This document shows positions 8,873 to 16,581 of a DNA stretch of 64,000 bases, piece by piece. The stretch comes from JAIXUI01 sp943373175 (GTDB lineage: Bacteria; Bacteroidota; Bacteroidia; UBA7662; JAIXUI01). Each line of letters starts with the position of its first letter. The first letter of the stretch is position 1. Below the pieces are notes generated by a model. That model was not told the origin of the DNA. It was given only the letters and a program-made list of their open reading frames with translations, and did not search any database. The position numbers were made by a program, and so were the translations under genes. The stretch spans positions 1-64,000 of the forward strand of contig CALSBM010000005.1 in the NCBI GenBank assembly GCA_943373175.1, in the 5' to 3' direction.

Positions 8873-9451
8873 TTACAATATTATCCCATGTTTTTTCACA
8901 AGTTTCCTGAGGTTAATTAGCGCATAGCGCATTCTTCCCAAGGCGGTATTAATGCTTACCTCGGTAAGATCAGCGATTTCTTTGAAGCTTAAGTCTTCAT
9001 ACAATCGCAAAATCAACACTTCTTTTTGTTCATCAGGTAATTGGAGAATCAACTCTTTCAAACGGGAATCCGTTTGCATCTTCATTATGCTGTCTTCAAT
9101 GTTACCTTCTTTCAAATCAAGAACTTGAAAAATATCTCCACCATCAGGCAGTTTAGCCTTAGGCATTTTCGCTTGCCTTCTAAAGTGGTCAATACACAGG
9201 TTATGTGCTATACGCAAAGACCAAGGTAGAAACTTACCTTCTTCGGTATATTTCCCTGATTTCACAGTATCGATGATTTTGATGAACGTATCTTGAAAGA
9301 TGTCCAAAGCCAAATCTCGATTTCTGACTACTGCGTAAATGTGGCTGTAAATACGTTTCTTATGCTTATGGATAAGCATTTCGAGTGCGCGTTCGCTTCC
9401 TCGAACGTAAGCCGAAACAAGCTCTCTGTCGCTAATTCCCTGTGTGTTCAT
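8873..9451 (-). CDS. RNA polymerase sigma factor, ECF subfamily
   Basis: 192 residues. Region 2 is recognisable (ALDIFQDTFIKIIDTV, then WSLRIAHNLCIDHFRR) and so is region 4 (LPDEQKEVLILRLYEDLSFKEIADL followed by a helix-turn-helix, quoted in part). There is no anti-sigma gene next to it. It heads the minus-strand run that contains the amidoligase genes. It differs from every other gene examined here in having a perfect Shine-Dalgarno sequence before its ATG. It could regulate its own operon, but no sigma-specific promoter was identified. Confidence 0.94.
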   Translation of the reverse strand: MNTQGISDRELVSAYVRGSERALEMLIHKHKKRIYSHIYAVVRNRDLALDIFQDTFIKIIDTVKSGKYTEEGKFLPWSLRIAHNLCIDHFRRQAKMPKAKLPDGGDIFQVLDLKEGNIEDSIMKMQTDSRLKELILQLPDEQKEVLILRLYEDLSFKEIADLTEVSINTALGRMRYALINLRKLVKKHGIIL

Positions 9452-9457
9452 GACGAA

Positions 9458-9464
9458 CCTCCTT
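9458..9464 (-). promoter_or_regulatory. Strong Shine-Dalgarno sequence of the ECF sigma gene
   Basis: The minus strand reads AAGGAGG six bases before the ATG at 9451. Bacteroidota rarely use this signal, and other starts in the window lack it, so here it fixes the start codon and suggests unusually efficient or differently controlled translation. Confidence 0.75.
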
Positions 9465-9593
9465 GTTTTTAATAGTGGGTTTCAGCGTAGAGTTTGGGCT
9501 ATAGGCTTGTTTGGCGTTTTAATTTGATTCAAATCTTGCAATAAAATTCCGGGCTGTCAAGTACCACGACGATATTTGTTGAAATTTTTTTTA

Positions 9594-12395
9594 ATGTCCT
9601 CTGACGAAACACTCAACGAAGACCCCCGTGATGCCATATTCATTAAAGGAGCCAGGCTTCATAACCTTAAGGGAATAGACCTCAGAATTCCCCGACAAAC
9701 ACTTTGTGTGGTTACCGGTCTTTCCGGCTCGGGAAAGTCAAGTTTAGTGTTCGACACCCTTTATGCAGAAGGTCAGAGGCGCTATGTGGAGAGCTTGTCT
9801 GCGTATGCTCGCCAGTTTTTAGGCCGAATGAAGAAACCTGATGTTGACAGCATCATTGGCTTATCTCCGGCTATGGCGATAGAGCAAAAGGTCATCAGCC
9901 GAAATCCCCGTTCTACTGTTGGTACTTCTACCGAAATCTATGATTATCTCAAATTGCTTTATGCTAGAGTAGGCCAAACGGTTTCTCCAATAAGCGCAGA
10001 ATTTGTGAGGAAGCATCAGGTAAGCGATGTGGTAGATGCGGCTATGCAATATCCCGGTGAACGGGTTGAAGTTGCAACGCCTTTCATTTCTCATGGAAGG
10101 TCACTTCAAGAAGAACTTTCTGTTCTGCTCCAGAAAGGGTACGTACGATTGAAAGTTGGGGACAATCGAAAAAAAATTGAAGATCTTCTTGAAGAAAAAG
10201 CTTCTATTGAGCCGGATCAATGCCTCTTGCTTGTTGATAGAATCAAAATTGAGGATAACGATGATAGTCGGCATCGCCTTTCTGATTCTATACAAACCGC
10301 ATTTTCGGAAGGCCATGGAACCTGCGTATTACTGATTGGCGAAGAACAATTGTCGTTCTCTAATCGGTTTGAGGCTGACGGAATGGCGTTTGTAGAACCA
10401 AGCCCCAACTTCTTTAGTTTTTCTACTCCTACCGGCGCATGTAAAACATGCGAAGGCTTTGGTAGCACAATCGGCATTGACGAAGACCTTGTTATTCCAG
10501 ATAAAAACCTCTCTGTTTATGATGGTGCAGTCGCGCCGTGGAAGGGAGAAAAAATGCAGGAATGGAGCCAAGCACTCATTCGCAATGGATACAAATTCGA
10601 TTTTCCTATCCATCGTTCTTATAACGAACTTTCGGAATCCGAAAAAGAACTGATTTGGAATGGTAATTCTTGGTTTGAAGGGCTGCATCAATTCTTCCGC
10701 TTTCTAGAAGAACAGTCTTACAAAATTCAGTACCGGGTGATGCTTTCCCGGTATCGCGGAAGAACAGTTTGTCCCGATTGTAAAGGAACCCGTTTGCGGA
10801 AAGATGCAGGATATGTGAAGTTGATTAATGTTGAAGATGGGTCACAGCTTAGTTTGCAAGAATTGGTTTTGCAGCCGGTAGGAAGCTTATTGGAACTACT
10901 AAGCAATTGGAAGTTCGATTCTATGCGCGAAGCGATTGCTTCGAGACTAATGGAAGAAATTTTAAGTCGCTTAGGATTCCTGAAAGATGTTGGGCTCAGC
11001 TACCTCAACTTAAACCGGCTTTCCAACACCTTATCTGGTGGTGAAAGCCAACGCATAAAGCTGGCTACTTCGTTGGGCAGCAATTTAAGCGGTTCATTAT
11101 ACATTTTAGACGAGCCAAGTATTGGCCTCCATCCTCGGGATAATGACCGTTTAGTTGGGATATTGAAAAACCTGAGAGACAAGGGCAATACAGTCATTGT
11201 TGTTGAGCATGAAGAAGCTGTCATCAAAGCGGCAGACTACTTAGTAGATATTGGTCCGGAAGCAGGGTCGCATGGAGGCCATCTGGTGTATGCAGGCGAC
11301 CTAAAAGGGTTAAAGTCGCATGAGGGTAGTTTAACAGGAGCCTATTTATCGGGAAGAGAACAGATTGAAGTCCCGGCAATACGAAGAAAGCCGCAGCATT
11401 ATCTAACTATTACAGGAGCCCGGGAACACAACCTCAAGAACGTTTCTGTTGCGCTTCCTCTCAACATGCTCACGCTAATAACTGGAGTTAGTGGCTCTGG
11501 TAAAACAACTTTGATAAAGCGCATTCTTTATCCAGCTTTAAAAAGAGCCATCTTCGGCACCTCAGAAAAAGCAGGGAGTTTTCATAAACTCGAAGGCTGG
11601 AATGGGAGAATTGAGGATGTGGAAATGATAGACCAGAACCCCATTGGAAAATCAAGCCGATCAAATCCTGTCACTTATACTAAGGCTTACGATTTAATTC
11701 GAAACCTATTTTCGGAAGAGCCTCGCGCCAAAGCCACAGGACTTAAGGCGGCGGCTTTTTCTTTTAATGTTGAAGGTGGAAGGTGTGAAGTGTGCCAAGG
11801 TGATGGAACCGTAAGGGTTGAAATGCAATTTCTTGCTGACGTAGAATTGGAATGTGAATCGTGTAAAGGTCAGCGTTTTAAGGATGAAGTGTTGGAAGTA
11901 AAGTGGAGAGGTAAAAACATTACTGAAGTCCTGGATCTTACAATCGAAGAATCCCTTCTTTTTTTCAAAGACCAAAAGAATCTTATTGCTCGCCTTCAGC
12001 CATTAGCAGAAGTTGGACTTGGGTATGTAAAATTAGGCCAAAGCTCTGCCACCTTATCGGGTGGAGAAGCCCAACGCATCAAGCTGGCTTCCTATCTGAC
12101 CAAAGGACAAGCTCGTCAAAATATGTTATTCATTTTTGATGAGCCAACCACCGGCCTGCATTTTCACGATATAAGAAAACTTATGAAAGCATTCAATGCA
12201 TTGATTGACCAGGGCAATTCTTTAATAGTCATTGAGCACAACCAAGAAGTTATTCAATGTGCCGACTGGGTCATAGATTTAGGGCCGGAAGGCGGGGATG
12301 AGGGCGGCTTTGTTATTTTTGAAGGAACTCCAGAAGAGCTAGTTTTATGTAAGGAGAGTTTTACTGGTAAATACCTGGCGGCTAAGTTGCAATGA
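9594..12395 (+). CDS. uvrA: Excinuclease ABC subunit A, copy 1
   Basis: 933 residues from the ATG at 9594; a TTG 18 bases earlier is unlikely. UvrA is the damage-recognition ATPase dimer of nucleotide excision repair. Both ABC modules are complete: Walker A GLSGSGKSS (about 42-50), signature LSGGESQRIKLA with DEPSIGLHPRDN, second Walker A GVSGSGKTT, second signature LSGGEAQRIKLA with DEPTTGLHFHD. Zinc-finger Cys pairs are present (CKTC with CPDC; CEVC with CESC). Length is normal. A second full-length UvrA lies at 53662 with clearly different sequence, so these are old paralogs. The gene overlaps the following methyltransferase by ATGA. Confidence 0.97.
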   Translation: MSSDETLNEDPRDAIFIKGARLHNLKGIDLRIPRQTLCVVTGLSGSGKSSLVFDTLYAEGQRRYVESLSAYARQFLGRMKKPDVDSIIGLSPAMAIEQKVISRNPRSTVGTSTEIYDYLKLLYARVGQTVSPISAEFVRKHQVSDVVDAAMQYPGERVEVATPFISHGRSLQEELSVLLQKGYVRLKVGDNRKKIEDLLEEKASIEPDQCLLLVDRIKIEDNDDSRHRLSDSIQTAFSEGHGTCVLLIGEEQLSFSNRFEADGMAFVEPSPNFFSFSTPTGACKTCEGFGSTIGIDEDLVIPDKNLSVYDGAVAPWKGEKMQEWSQALIRNGYKFDFPIHRSYNELSESEKELIWNGNSWFEGLHQFFRFLEEQSYKIQYRVMLSRYRGRTVCPDCKGTRLRKDAGYVKLINVEDGSQLSLQELVLQPVGSLLELLSNWKFDSMREAIASRLMEEILSRLGFLKDVGLSYLNLNRLSNTLSGGESQRIKLATSLGSNLSGSLYILDEPSIGLHPRDNDRLVGILKNLRDKGNTVIVVEHEEAVIKAADYLVDIGPEAGSHGGHLVYAGDLKGLKSHEGSLTGAYLSGREQIEVPAIRRKPQHYLTITGAREHNLKNVSVALPLNMLTLITGVSGSGKTTLIKRILYPALKRAIFGTSEKAGSFHKLEGWNGRIEDVEMIDQNPIGKSSRSNPVTYTKAYDLIRNLFSEEPRAKATGLKAAAFSFNVEGGRCEVCQGDGTVRVEMQFLADVELECESCKGQRFKDEVLEVKWRGKNITEVLDLTIEESLLFFKDQKNLIARLQPLAEVGLGYVKLGQSSATLSGGEAQRIKLASYLTKGQARQNMLFIFDEPTTGLHFHDIRKLMKAFNALIDQGNSLIVIEHNQEVIQCADWVIDLGPEGGDEGGFVIFEGTPEELVLCKESFTGKYLAAKLQ

Positions 12396-13213
12396 AGAAA
12401 CTTCTCAGATCGTTGTATTATTGGCTTAGTCCCAGACTTAGATTAAAAGCTCGTCAAGTTTTTTATTGGCCATTGGATACGAAGGACCTCCTTCTTGGAA
12501 AACGTACTCCTATGGTTCCTCCACGCGGACTCACTTTTACCGGAGCCGGAGATTTCTTACAAGAAGGACGAAAGTATTCGGAATACTTTCAAAAGTATGG
12601 CTTGATGCCCCATCATCATGTGTTAGATGTGGGATGCGGTTTGGGAAGAATGGCAGTTCCCTTGACCCAGTATCTCAATCAAGAAGGAGGGTATTTAGGG
12701 TTTGATATCATGCCCCAAGCCATTAATTGGTGTAAAAAGGAAATAGAATCCCGTTTTCCAAGATTCCGGTTTTTGCCTTACTCAGGTGGAAACGACTTAT
12801 ACAACTTAAAAGCTCAGGCAAATCGGCCTTTCCCTACGGAAAGCCAATATTTCGATTTTGCAATTTTAACATCCGTTTTCTCACACTTACAACCTGAAGA
12901 AACGGCGTTTTTTCTTAAGGAGTTACATCGTACACTTAAGTTAGGTGGAGTTGTATTTGCAACCTTTTTCATTTTTACGGATGAAGTACGACCCCCATTC
13001 AATCCTGAATTCGCCTTTCCTTTTGATTATGGAGATTATTGTCTTATGGATAAGCGGGTAAAAGGTGCTAATGTAGCTTACAGAAAGAGTTGGCTTGATA
13101 AAGCAATCCAGAATTCTGGATTTTCCGTAGCACACCATTTACCCGGCTTTTGGCTAAAGGGTAAGTCTGAGACTACATTTGAATTTCAAGATATCCTTAT
13201 TTTACAGAAATAA
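12392..13213 (+). CDS. Class I SAM-dependent methyltransferase
   Basis: 273 residues. The SAM-binding motif I is VLDVGCGLGRMAVPL (about 79-93), followed by motif II acid GYLGFDIMP and a motif IV-like FDFAILTSVFSHL (His and Leu rich as in small-molecule methyltransferases). A basic N-terminal part (SPRLRLKARQVFYWP) might contact membrane or nucleic acid. Its ATG overlaps the uvrA stop by four bases, so it is co-translated with UvrA, but I see no reason to assign a repair role. Substrate unknown. Sugar- and lipid-modifying families look similar. Confidence 0.85.
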   Translation: MKKLLRSLYYWLSPRLRLKARQVFYWPLDTKDLLLGKRTPMVPPRGLTFTGAGDFLQEGRKYSEYFQKYGLMPHHHVLDVGCGLGRMAVPLTQYLNQEGGYLGFDIMPQAINWCKKEIESRFPRFRFLPYSGGNDLYNLKAQANRPFPTESQYFDFAILTSVFSHLQPEETAFFLKELHRTLKLGGVVFATFFIFTDEVRPPFNPEFAFPFDYGDYCLMDKRVKGANVAYRKSWLDKAIQNSGFSVAHHLPGFWLKGKSETTFEFQDILILQK

Positions 13214-13311
13214 GACACATTAGACAAGTTGTTGACAATATTAAGTTAACGATGCGTAATACTTTAATTGTCAATATTTTGCAAGAATTACTAATTAGTT
13301 ATCTGGCAAAA

Positions 13312-14232
13312 ATGGAGGAGCAAACGAATTGGTTTAATTCACTAAGAGAAAGAGTCGATCATGGTTCAGAGCTGGCCAATTGGATTTCTGAATGTTTAAA
13401 CATCAGCCTTGCTAATGCATACAAGAAAATTAATGGGCAGGTAAGGCTCACCTGGGAAGAATATCGAAAACTTGAAAACTCAGGAGTCTATCAGATTAAA
13501 GGTTTTAATCCTTCTGATTATGCGGCTTACGATTCTAAACAGGCAGCCACTCCATTGCAATTAATTGAATTCTGGAATGAACAAATCAACAAAATTCTAA
13601 AAGCTGGAAGCTCTGTTCTATTCTGTTGTCATGAGCTTCCGGCAGTCTATTTATTCGAAAATCGATTAGCTACGGCTTATTACGTATTTCAACAATTTAA
13701 AATGGAGGAGCCAACCAGTCCTCAAACCTTTGAAACGTTTATACTCCACTTGCCTGACAAATTTTATTTTGCGGCTGCGGAGTTAAAATCAAAGTTTCTG
13801 ATGTTGAGGAGAACCGAGATAATGGATCCCTTTGGATTCCGGTCTTTTCCTCGTGGGCTGTTTCAAATGGAAAAACAGCGGTTTATCAACCCCGAGGATA
13901 AAGATGCTTTGTTGAAGTTGTTTTCTGAAGCTGTTAGGAGTTGGAGCATGGAAGCAGACATAGACCTTAAACAATGTTCTAGAAAACTTTCACCAATTCC
14001 CTTACTGTACAATTTCATCGTATCGCGTGAAGAGAATAGTAAGGTAATATGGGAACCTTTTGGAATCCAAGGATATAAAATAAAAGTGGGTAATGCTCTT
14101 AAACCTATGTCCACAGTACTTAAAGACATCGAGTTAAGCTGCAGTGATTTAAGTACATGCAGCTTAAGCCGAGCATTTGTGGACAGAAAGGGCGACGAAT
14201 ACCAGCGGATGCTGGTTAATGAAGATTACTAA
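13312..14232 (+). CDS. Regulator-like protein with N-terminal helix-turn-helix
   Basis: 306 residues from the ATG at 13312; an in-frame ATG at 13252 adds 20 hydrophobic residues that fit less well. The first 60 residues (WISECLNISLANAYKKING and then LTWEEYRKL) resemble the BetR-type helix-turn-helix in which a short DNA-binding unit precedes a long ligand or effector region. The remaining 240 residues have no motif I recognise; the part around VLFCCHELPAVYLFENR is hydrophobic and the rest is mixed. It follows the methyltransferase by about 100 bases on the same strand and ends six bases from a small convergent gene. Function not known. Confidence 0.65.
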   Translation: MEEQTNWFNSLRERVDHGSELANWISECLNISLANAYKKINGQVRLTWEEYRKLENSGVYQIKGFNPSDYAAYDSKQAATPLQLIEFWNEQINKILKAGSSVLFCCHELPAVYLFENRLATAYYVFQQFKMEEPTSPQTFETFILHLPDKFYFAAAELKSKFLMLRRTEIMDPFGFRSFPRGLFQMEKQRFINPEDKDALLKLFSEAVRSWSMEADIDLKQCSRKLSPIPLLYNFIVSREENSKVIWEPFGIQGYKIKVGNALKPMSTVLKDIELSCSDLSTCSLSRAFVDRKGDEYQRMLVNEDY

Positions 14233-14238
14233 TCGGGC

Positions 14239-14394
14239 TTAAGCTGCTTGCGAACGCGAAGCATTCAACCTTGAAAGGATTAGCTCAGCCGGGATAGAGA
14301 TACGATACTTCAAACGAAGGTAACGCTGCATAACTGCTACGTTTTTGCGGCTCTTAACCGCTTTGCGGATAACTGATTCAATTAAACAGTTCAT
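14239..14394 (-). CDS. Small basic protein of 51 residues
   Basis: The minus strand encodes MNCLIESVIRKAVKSRKNV and onward, ending SRLNASRSQAA and TAA. The sequence is rich in Lys/Arg (11 basic residues against two acidic), predicted helical, and uses codons like its neighbours (CGC, CGT, AAG, GCG). It has no signal peptide. It might bind RNA, DNA or ribosomes, but that is a guess from charge. It lies just after the YceI terminator, so it needs its own promoter; the 160-base AT-rich stretch upstream could hold one. It is convergent with the regulator-like gene, six bases apart. I do not recognise a family. Confidence 0.55.
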   Translation of the reverse strand: MNCLIESVIRKAVKSRKNVAVMQRYLRLKYRISIPAELILSRLNASRSQAA

Positions 14395-14557
14395 TGGTTT
14401 TGGGTGGGGGGTTACAGGTTATTAAAGAAACGATTAAATTTCCACGTAAGTTTAGTGTAAATTTATTTTTAACTCTTAGTAACTAAGCTGTCACTTTTTG
14501 TTTGCTTTCTCATCTTTTACTAATCTAAAAGCAACTCTAAAAACTAAAAAACAACAA

Positions 14558-14580
14558 AAAAGGGGCAAAAGCCCCCTTGA
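14558..14580 (-). terminator. Rho-independent terminator after yceI
   Basis: On the minus strand AAGGGG and CCCCTT arms enclose a short loop (GCTTTTG) and are followed by TTTTTTGTTGTTTTTTAG. It lies about 25 bases beyond the YceI stop and separates that gene from the small basic protein. Confidence 0.85.
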
Positions 14581-14603
14581 TAATTAGATTTTACGCAGAA
14601 AAA

Positions 14604-15134
14604 TCATTTTTTAATCAATTGAATTTCAGCTTGAAGTTTTACTTCTTCACTAACTAAAAGACCACCGGTCTCAATTGGCGCATTCCAGTTTAGGCCCCAG
14701 TCCTTGCGGTTAATGTTGCCCGATAAACTAAAGCCTGATTTCACATTTCCCCATGGGTCTTTTCCTTCACCGCTGAACTCTACAGCTAAGGATACTTCCT
14801 TACTATGGCCGTGCAAGTTGAGGGTGCCATTCAACGAGTAACTATCACTACTTTCATTTGCCTTTAATGTTCCTTGAAAAAATAGTTCTGGATGAGCTGC
14901 AACATCGAAAAAGTCCGGACTCTTTAAATGTTCGTCGCGTTGGTTGTTTCCGGTAGTAATGCTTTGAACATCCGCCTTAAAACTAACCGTTGCTCCATCT
15001 AATCCGACTTCACTTTCAGATAAGTTGCCTTCAAAGGTGCCGAATGAGCCGGTAACTGTGCTAATCATCATGTGACGCACTTTAAACTGAATCTCACTGT
15101 GTGCGGGGTCAATGCCCCATTGGGTAGTAGCCAT
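14604..15134 (-). CDS. YceI-family lipid-binding protein
   Basis: 176 residues. YceI proteins are lipocalin-like barrels that bind isoprenoid or polyprenyl chains. Family signatures are intact: WGIDPAHSEIQFKVRHMM at the start, the VTGSFGTFEG turn, DEHLKSPDFFDVAAHP, and GNINRKDWGLNWNAP near the end. No signal peptide is seen, so this form is probably cytoplasmic, unlike the periplasmic E. coli protein; many Bacteroidota copies are like this. It is monocistronic with a terminator and a promoter covered by two related palindromes, which suggests tight repression, often by a MarR-type regulator for this family. No regulator gene is adjacent. Confidence 0.95.
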   Translation of the reverse strand: MATTQWGIDPAHSEIQFKVRHMMISTVTGSFGTFEGNLSESEVGLDGATVSFKADVQSITTGNNQRDEHLKSPDFFDVAAHPELFFQGTLKANESSDSYSLNGTLNLHGHSKEVSLAVEFSGEGKDPWGNVKSGFSLSGNINRKDWGLNWNAPIETGGLLVSEEVKLQAEIQLIKK

Positions 15135-15142
15135 GTTCTGTT

Positions 15143-15158
15143 ATTTGTTTAAACAAAT
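15143..15158. promoter_or_regulatory. 16-base perfect palindrome over the yceI -7 box
   Basis: ATTTGTTTAAACAAAT is an exact palindrome. It overlaps the last five bases of the -7 element and the expected transcription start, so a protein bound here would block transcription. The core TTGTTTA/TAAACAA is repeated in the upstream inverted repeat at 15193-15212. Confidence 0.6.
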
Positions 15159-15186
15159 ATATGGCTAAATAGATTGAATATACCAA
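15154..15186 (-). promoter_or_regulatory. Promoter of yceI
   Basis: The minus strand has TATATTTG at 15154-15161, a full -7 match, 19 bases before the ATG, with TTG at 15184-15186 (spacer 22). Both boxes lie inside inverted repeats described separately. Confidence 0.65.
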
Positions 15187-15221
15187 TTCATGATTGTTTA
15201 ATTATAAACAATTAATTGGTA
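15181..15221. promoter_or_regulatory. Nested inverted repeat upstream of yceI, covering its -33 box
   Basis: Inner arms ATTGTTTA (15193-15200) and TAAACAAT (15205-15212) flank ATTA. Outer arms TACCAATT (15181-15188) and AATTGGTA (15214-15221) are also complementary. The inner half-site is the same TTGTTTA as in the palindrome at 15143, so the two are probably sites for one dimeric repressor. The alternative is an AT-rich terminator hairpin for nadC, but no T-run follows. Confidence 0.5.
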
Positions 15222-15257
15222 ATAAGGGATTTAGCAATAACAATAACTATTTCCTTG

Positions 15258-16097
15258 TTAACGGAAGGCCTTCAAACTAAGATCGAAATTTCGTACCGTA
15301 TGAGTAAGAGCTCCCATTGAGATGTAGTTTACTCCCGTGAGCGCGTACTCTCTTAAATTGGTTGCATTGATTCCTCCTGAAGCTTCAGTCTCGGTTCTAC
15401 TTCCGATAAAAGCGACAGCTTCTTTTAACTGTTTGGGAGTGAAGTTGTCTAGCAAAATTCTCTTTATATCTGAAGCATAAAGCACTATTCTTCTAACTTC
15501 ATCCATATTTCTGGCTTCCACCACCACTTCTAAGGATTTTCCAGATTGCTTTAAATATTCAATTGTAGCCTCGATCGCTGCTTCTATGCCACCTGCATAA
15601 TCGATATGATTGTCTTTAAGCATAATTGCATCAAAAAGACCGAAGCGATGATTTGCACCACCACCAATTCTCACAGCCTCCTTTTCGAGTGAACGAAGTA
15701 ATGGAGTAGTTTTTCTTGTATCTAAAAGTTGACATTGAGTGCCTTCCATTAATCCCTTCATGCGGTGGGTGAAGCTTGCAATGCCACTCATTCGTTGCAA
15801 AACGTTGAGGACAAGTCGCTCGGTTTTGAGAATATCGCGGGTAATCCCTTCAATCTCAAAGGCTACATCGCCTACATTAACTGCTGCTCCATCCTCAAGC
15901 AGTGGTGTCCATTGAATTTGGAGATCAGTTCTGGAGTAAAGAGCCTGAGCGAATCGCATTCCGGCAAAAATGCCTGTATCTTTTACTAGCAATCGTGCTT
16001 TTTGTCGGGCATCAAAGGGAATACAAGCTAAACTGCTATGGTCTCCATCGCCTAAGTCTTCGCGAAGCGCCTCCGTTATAAATACTTCCAACGTCAT
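15258..16097 (-). CDS. nadC: Nicotinate-nucleotide pyrophosphorylase, carboxylating
   Basis: 279 residues. It converts quinolinate and PRPP to nicotinate mononucleotide in de novo NAD synthesis. Family landmarks are all present: GDGDHSS (16-22), the helix ERLVLNVLQRMSGIA, DTRKTTP (126-132), the basic active-site segment EAVRIGGGANHRFGL, and MLKDNH (159-164). Length is standard. The ATG at 16097 overlaps the stop of the DUF4783 gene as ATGA, so the two are co-translated. nadA and nadB are not in the window. Confidence 0.98.
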   Translation of the reverse strand: MTLEVFITEALREDLGDGDHSSLACIPFDARQKARLLVKDTGIFAGMRFAQALYSRTDLQIQWTPLLEDGAAVNVGDVAFEIEGITRDILKTERLVLNVLQRMSGIASFTHRMKGLMEGTQCQLLDTRKTTPLLRSLEKEAVRIGGGANHRFGLFDAIMLKDNHIDYAGGIEAAIEATIEYLKQSGKSLEVVVEARNMDEVRRIVLYASDIKRILLDNFTPKQLKEAVAFIGSRTETEASGGINATNLREYALTGVNYISMGALTHTVRNFDLSLKAFR

Positions 16098-16477
16098 TGA
16101 ATTTCAAACTTAAGTTGTTGTATCAACATTTTCCCTGACTTGTTTTTCAAAAGTAAATAAGTAGCGTATTCTTTATTATCTTCTGTTATAAGATGCCCAA
16201 TGGAGTATGTTAAACCATCTGACGGTACACCTTTATGTACAATCTGAAAAGACTTTGGCCTATTCTTAAGCAAAAAGTTCTTAACAATAACTTCGGCTTG
16301 TTGCTTTAAATACCAGCCTTCTCGACCGTCGATAATGATTTCGACAGTATTATCGAAATGCGCAGCGAGTTCATTGGTTTTGATATCCCGGATGTTTCGG
16401 GCGATTTGCTCGTAAGAATCCTGAACCTGAAACAAGGCTGGAAAGAGAAGGGTAAAGAGTAGAATAAGAACTTTCAT
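16094..16477 (-). CDS. DUF4783-type exported protein
   Basis: 127 residues from the ATG at 16477, which opens a clean signal peptide (MKVLILLFTLLFPALFQVQ); the longer frame to 16576 adds an implausible N-terminus that runs to the edge of gpmI. The mature part is one small domain of about 105 residues (DSYEQIARNIRDIKTNELAAHF quoted in part, then EIIIDGREGWYLKQQAEVIV) resembling NTF2/SnoaL-like DUF4783 proteins, which are common next to nadC in Bacteroidota. Role unknown, probably periplasmic. It is divergent from gpmI and coupled to nadC by a four-base overlap. Confidence 0.8.
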   Translation of the reverse strand: MKVLILLFTLLFPALFQVQDSYEQIARNIRDIKTNELAAHFDNTVEIIIDGREGWYLKQQAEVIVKNFLLKNRPKSFQIVHKGVPSDGLTYSIGHLITEDNKEYATYLLLKNKSGKMLIQQLKFEIQ

Positions 16478-16546
16478 AGGCAGGCTCCAAACTGGCACAG
16501 TAAACGTGCCAGAACCAACAGCGAAAATAAGATAATCATCTTTTCC

Positions 16547-16573
16547 TTGACGGATATAGGAAATGTAAATTTG
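16547..16573 (+). promoter_or_regulatory. Promoter of gpmI operon
   Basis: TTG at 16547-16549 and TAAATTTG at 16566-16573, a full -7 match, lie eight bases before the gpmI ATG. The spacer is 16, short for a TTG box, and the leader would be only a few bases. Confidence 0.55.
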
Positions 16574-16581
16574 CACTAATC

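Noticed and set aside
14271..14340. tRNA-like stretch (AGGATTAGCTCAGCCGGGATAGAG) on the plus strand
   Set aside because: The D-arm-like part is striking, but no T-arm (GGTTCGAATCC) and no matching acceptor stem follow. The same bases are codons of the 51-residue minus-strand gene.
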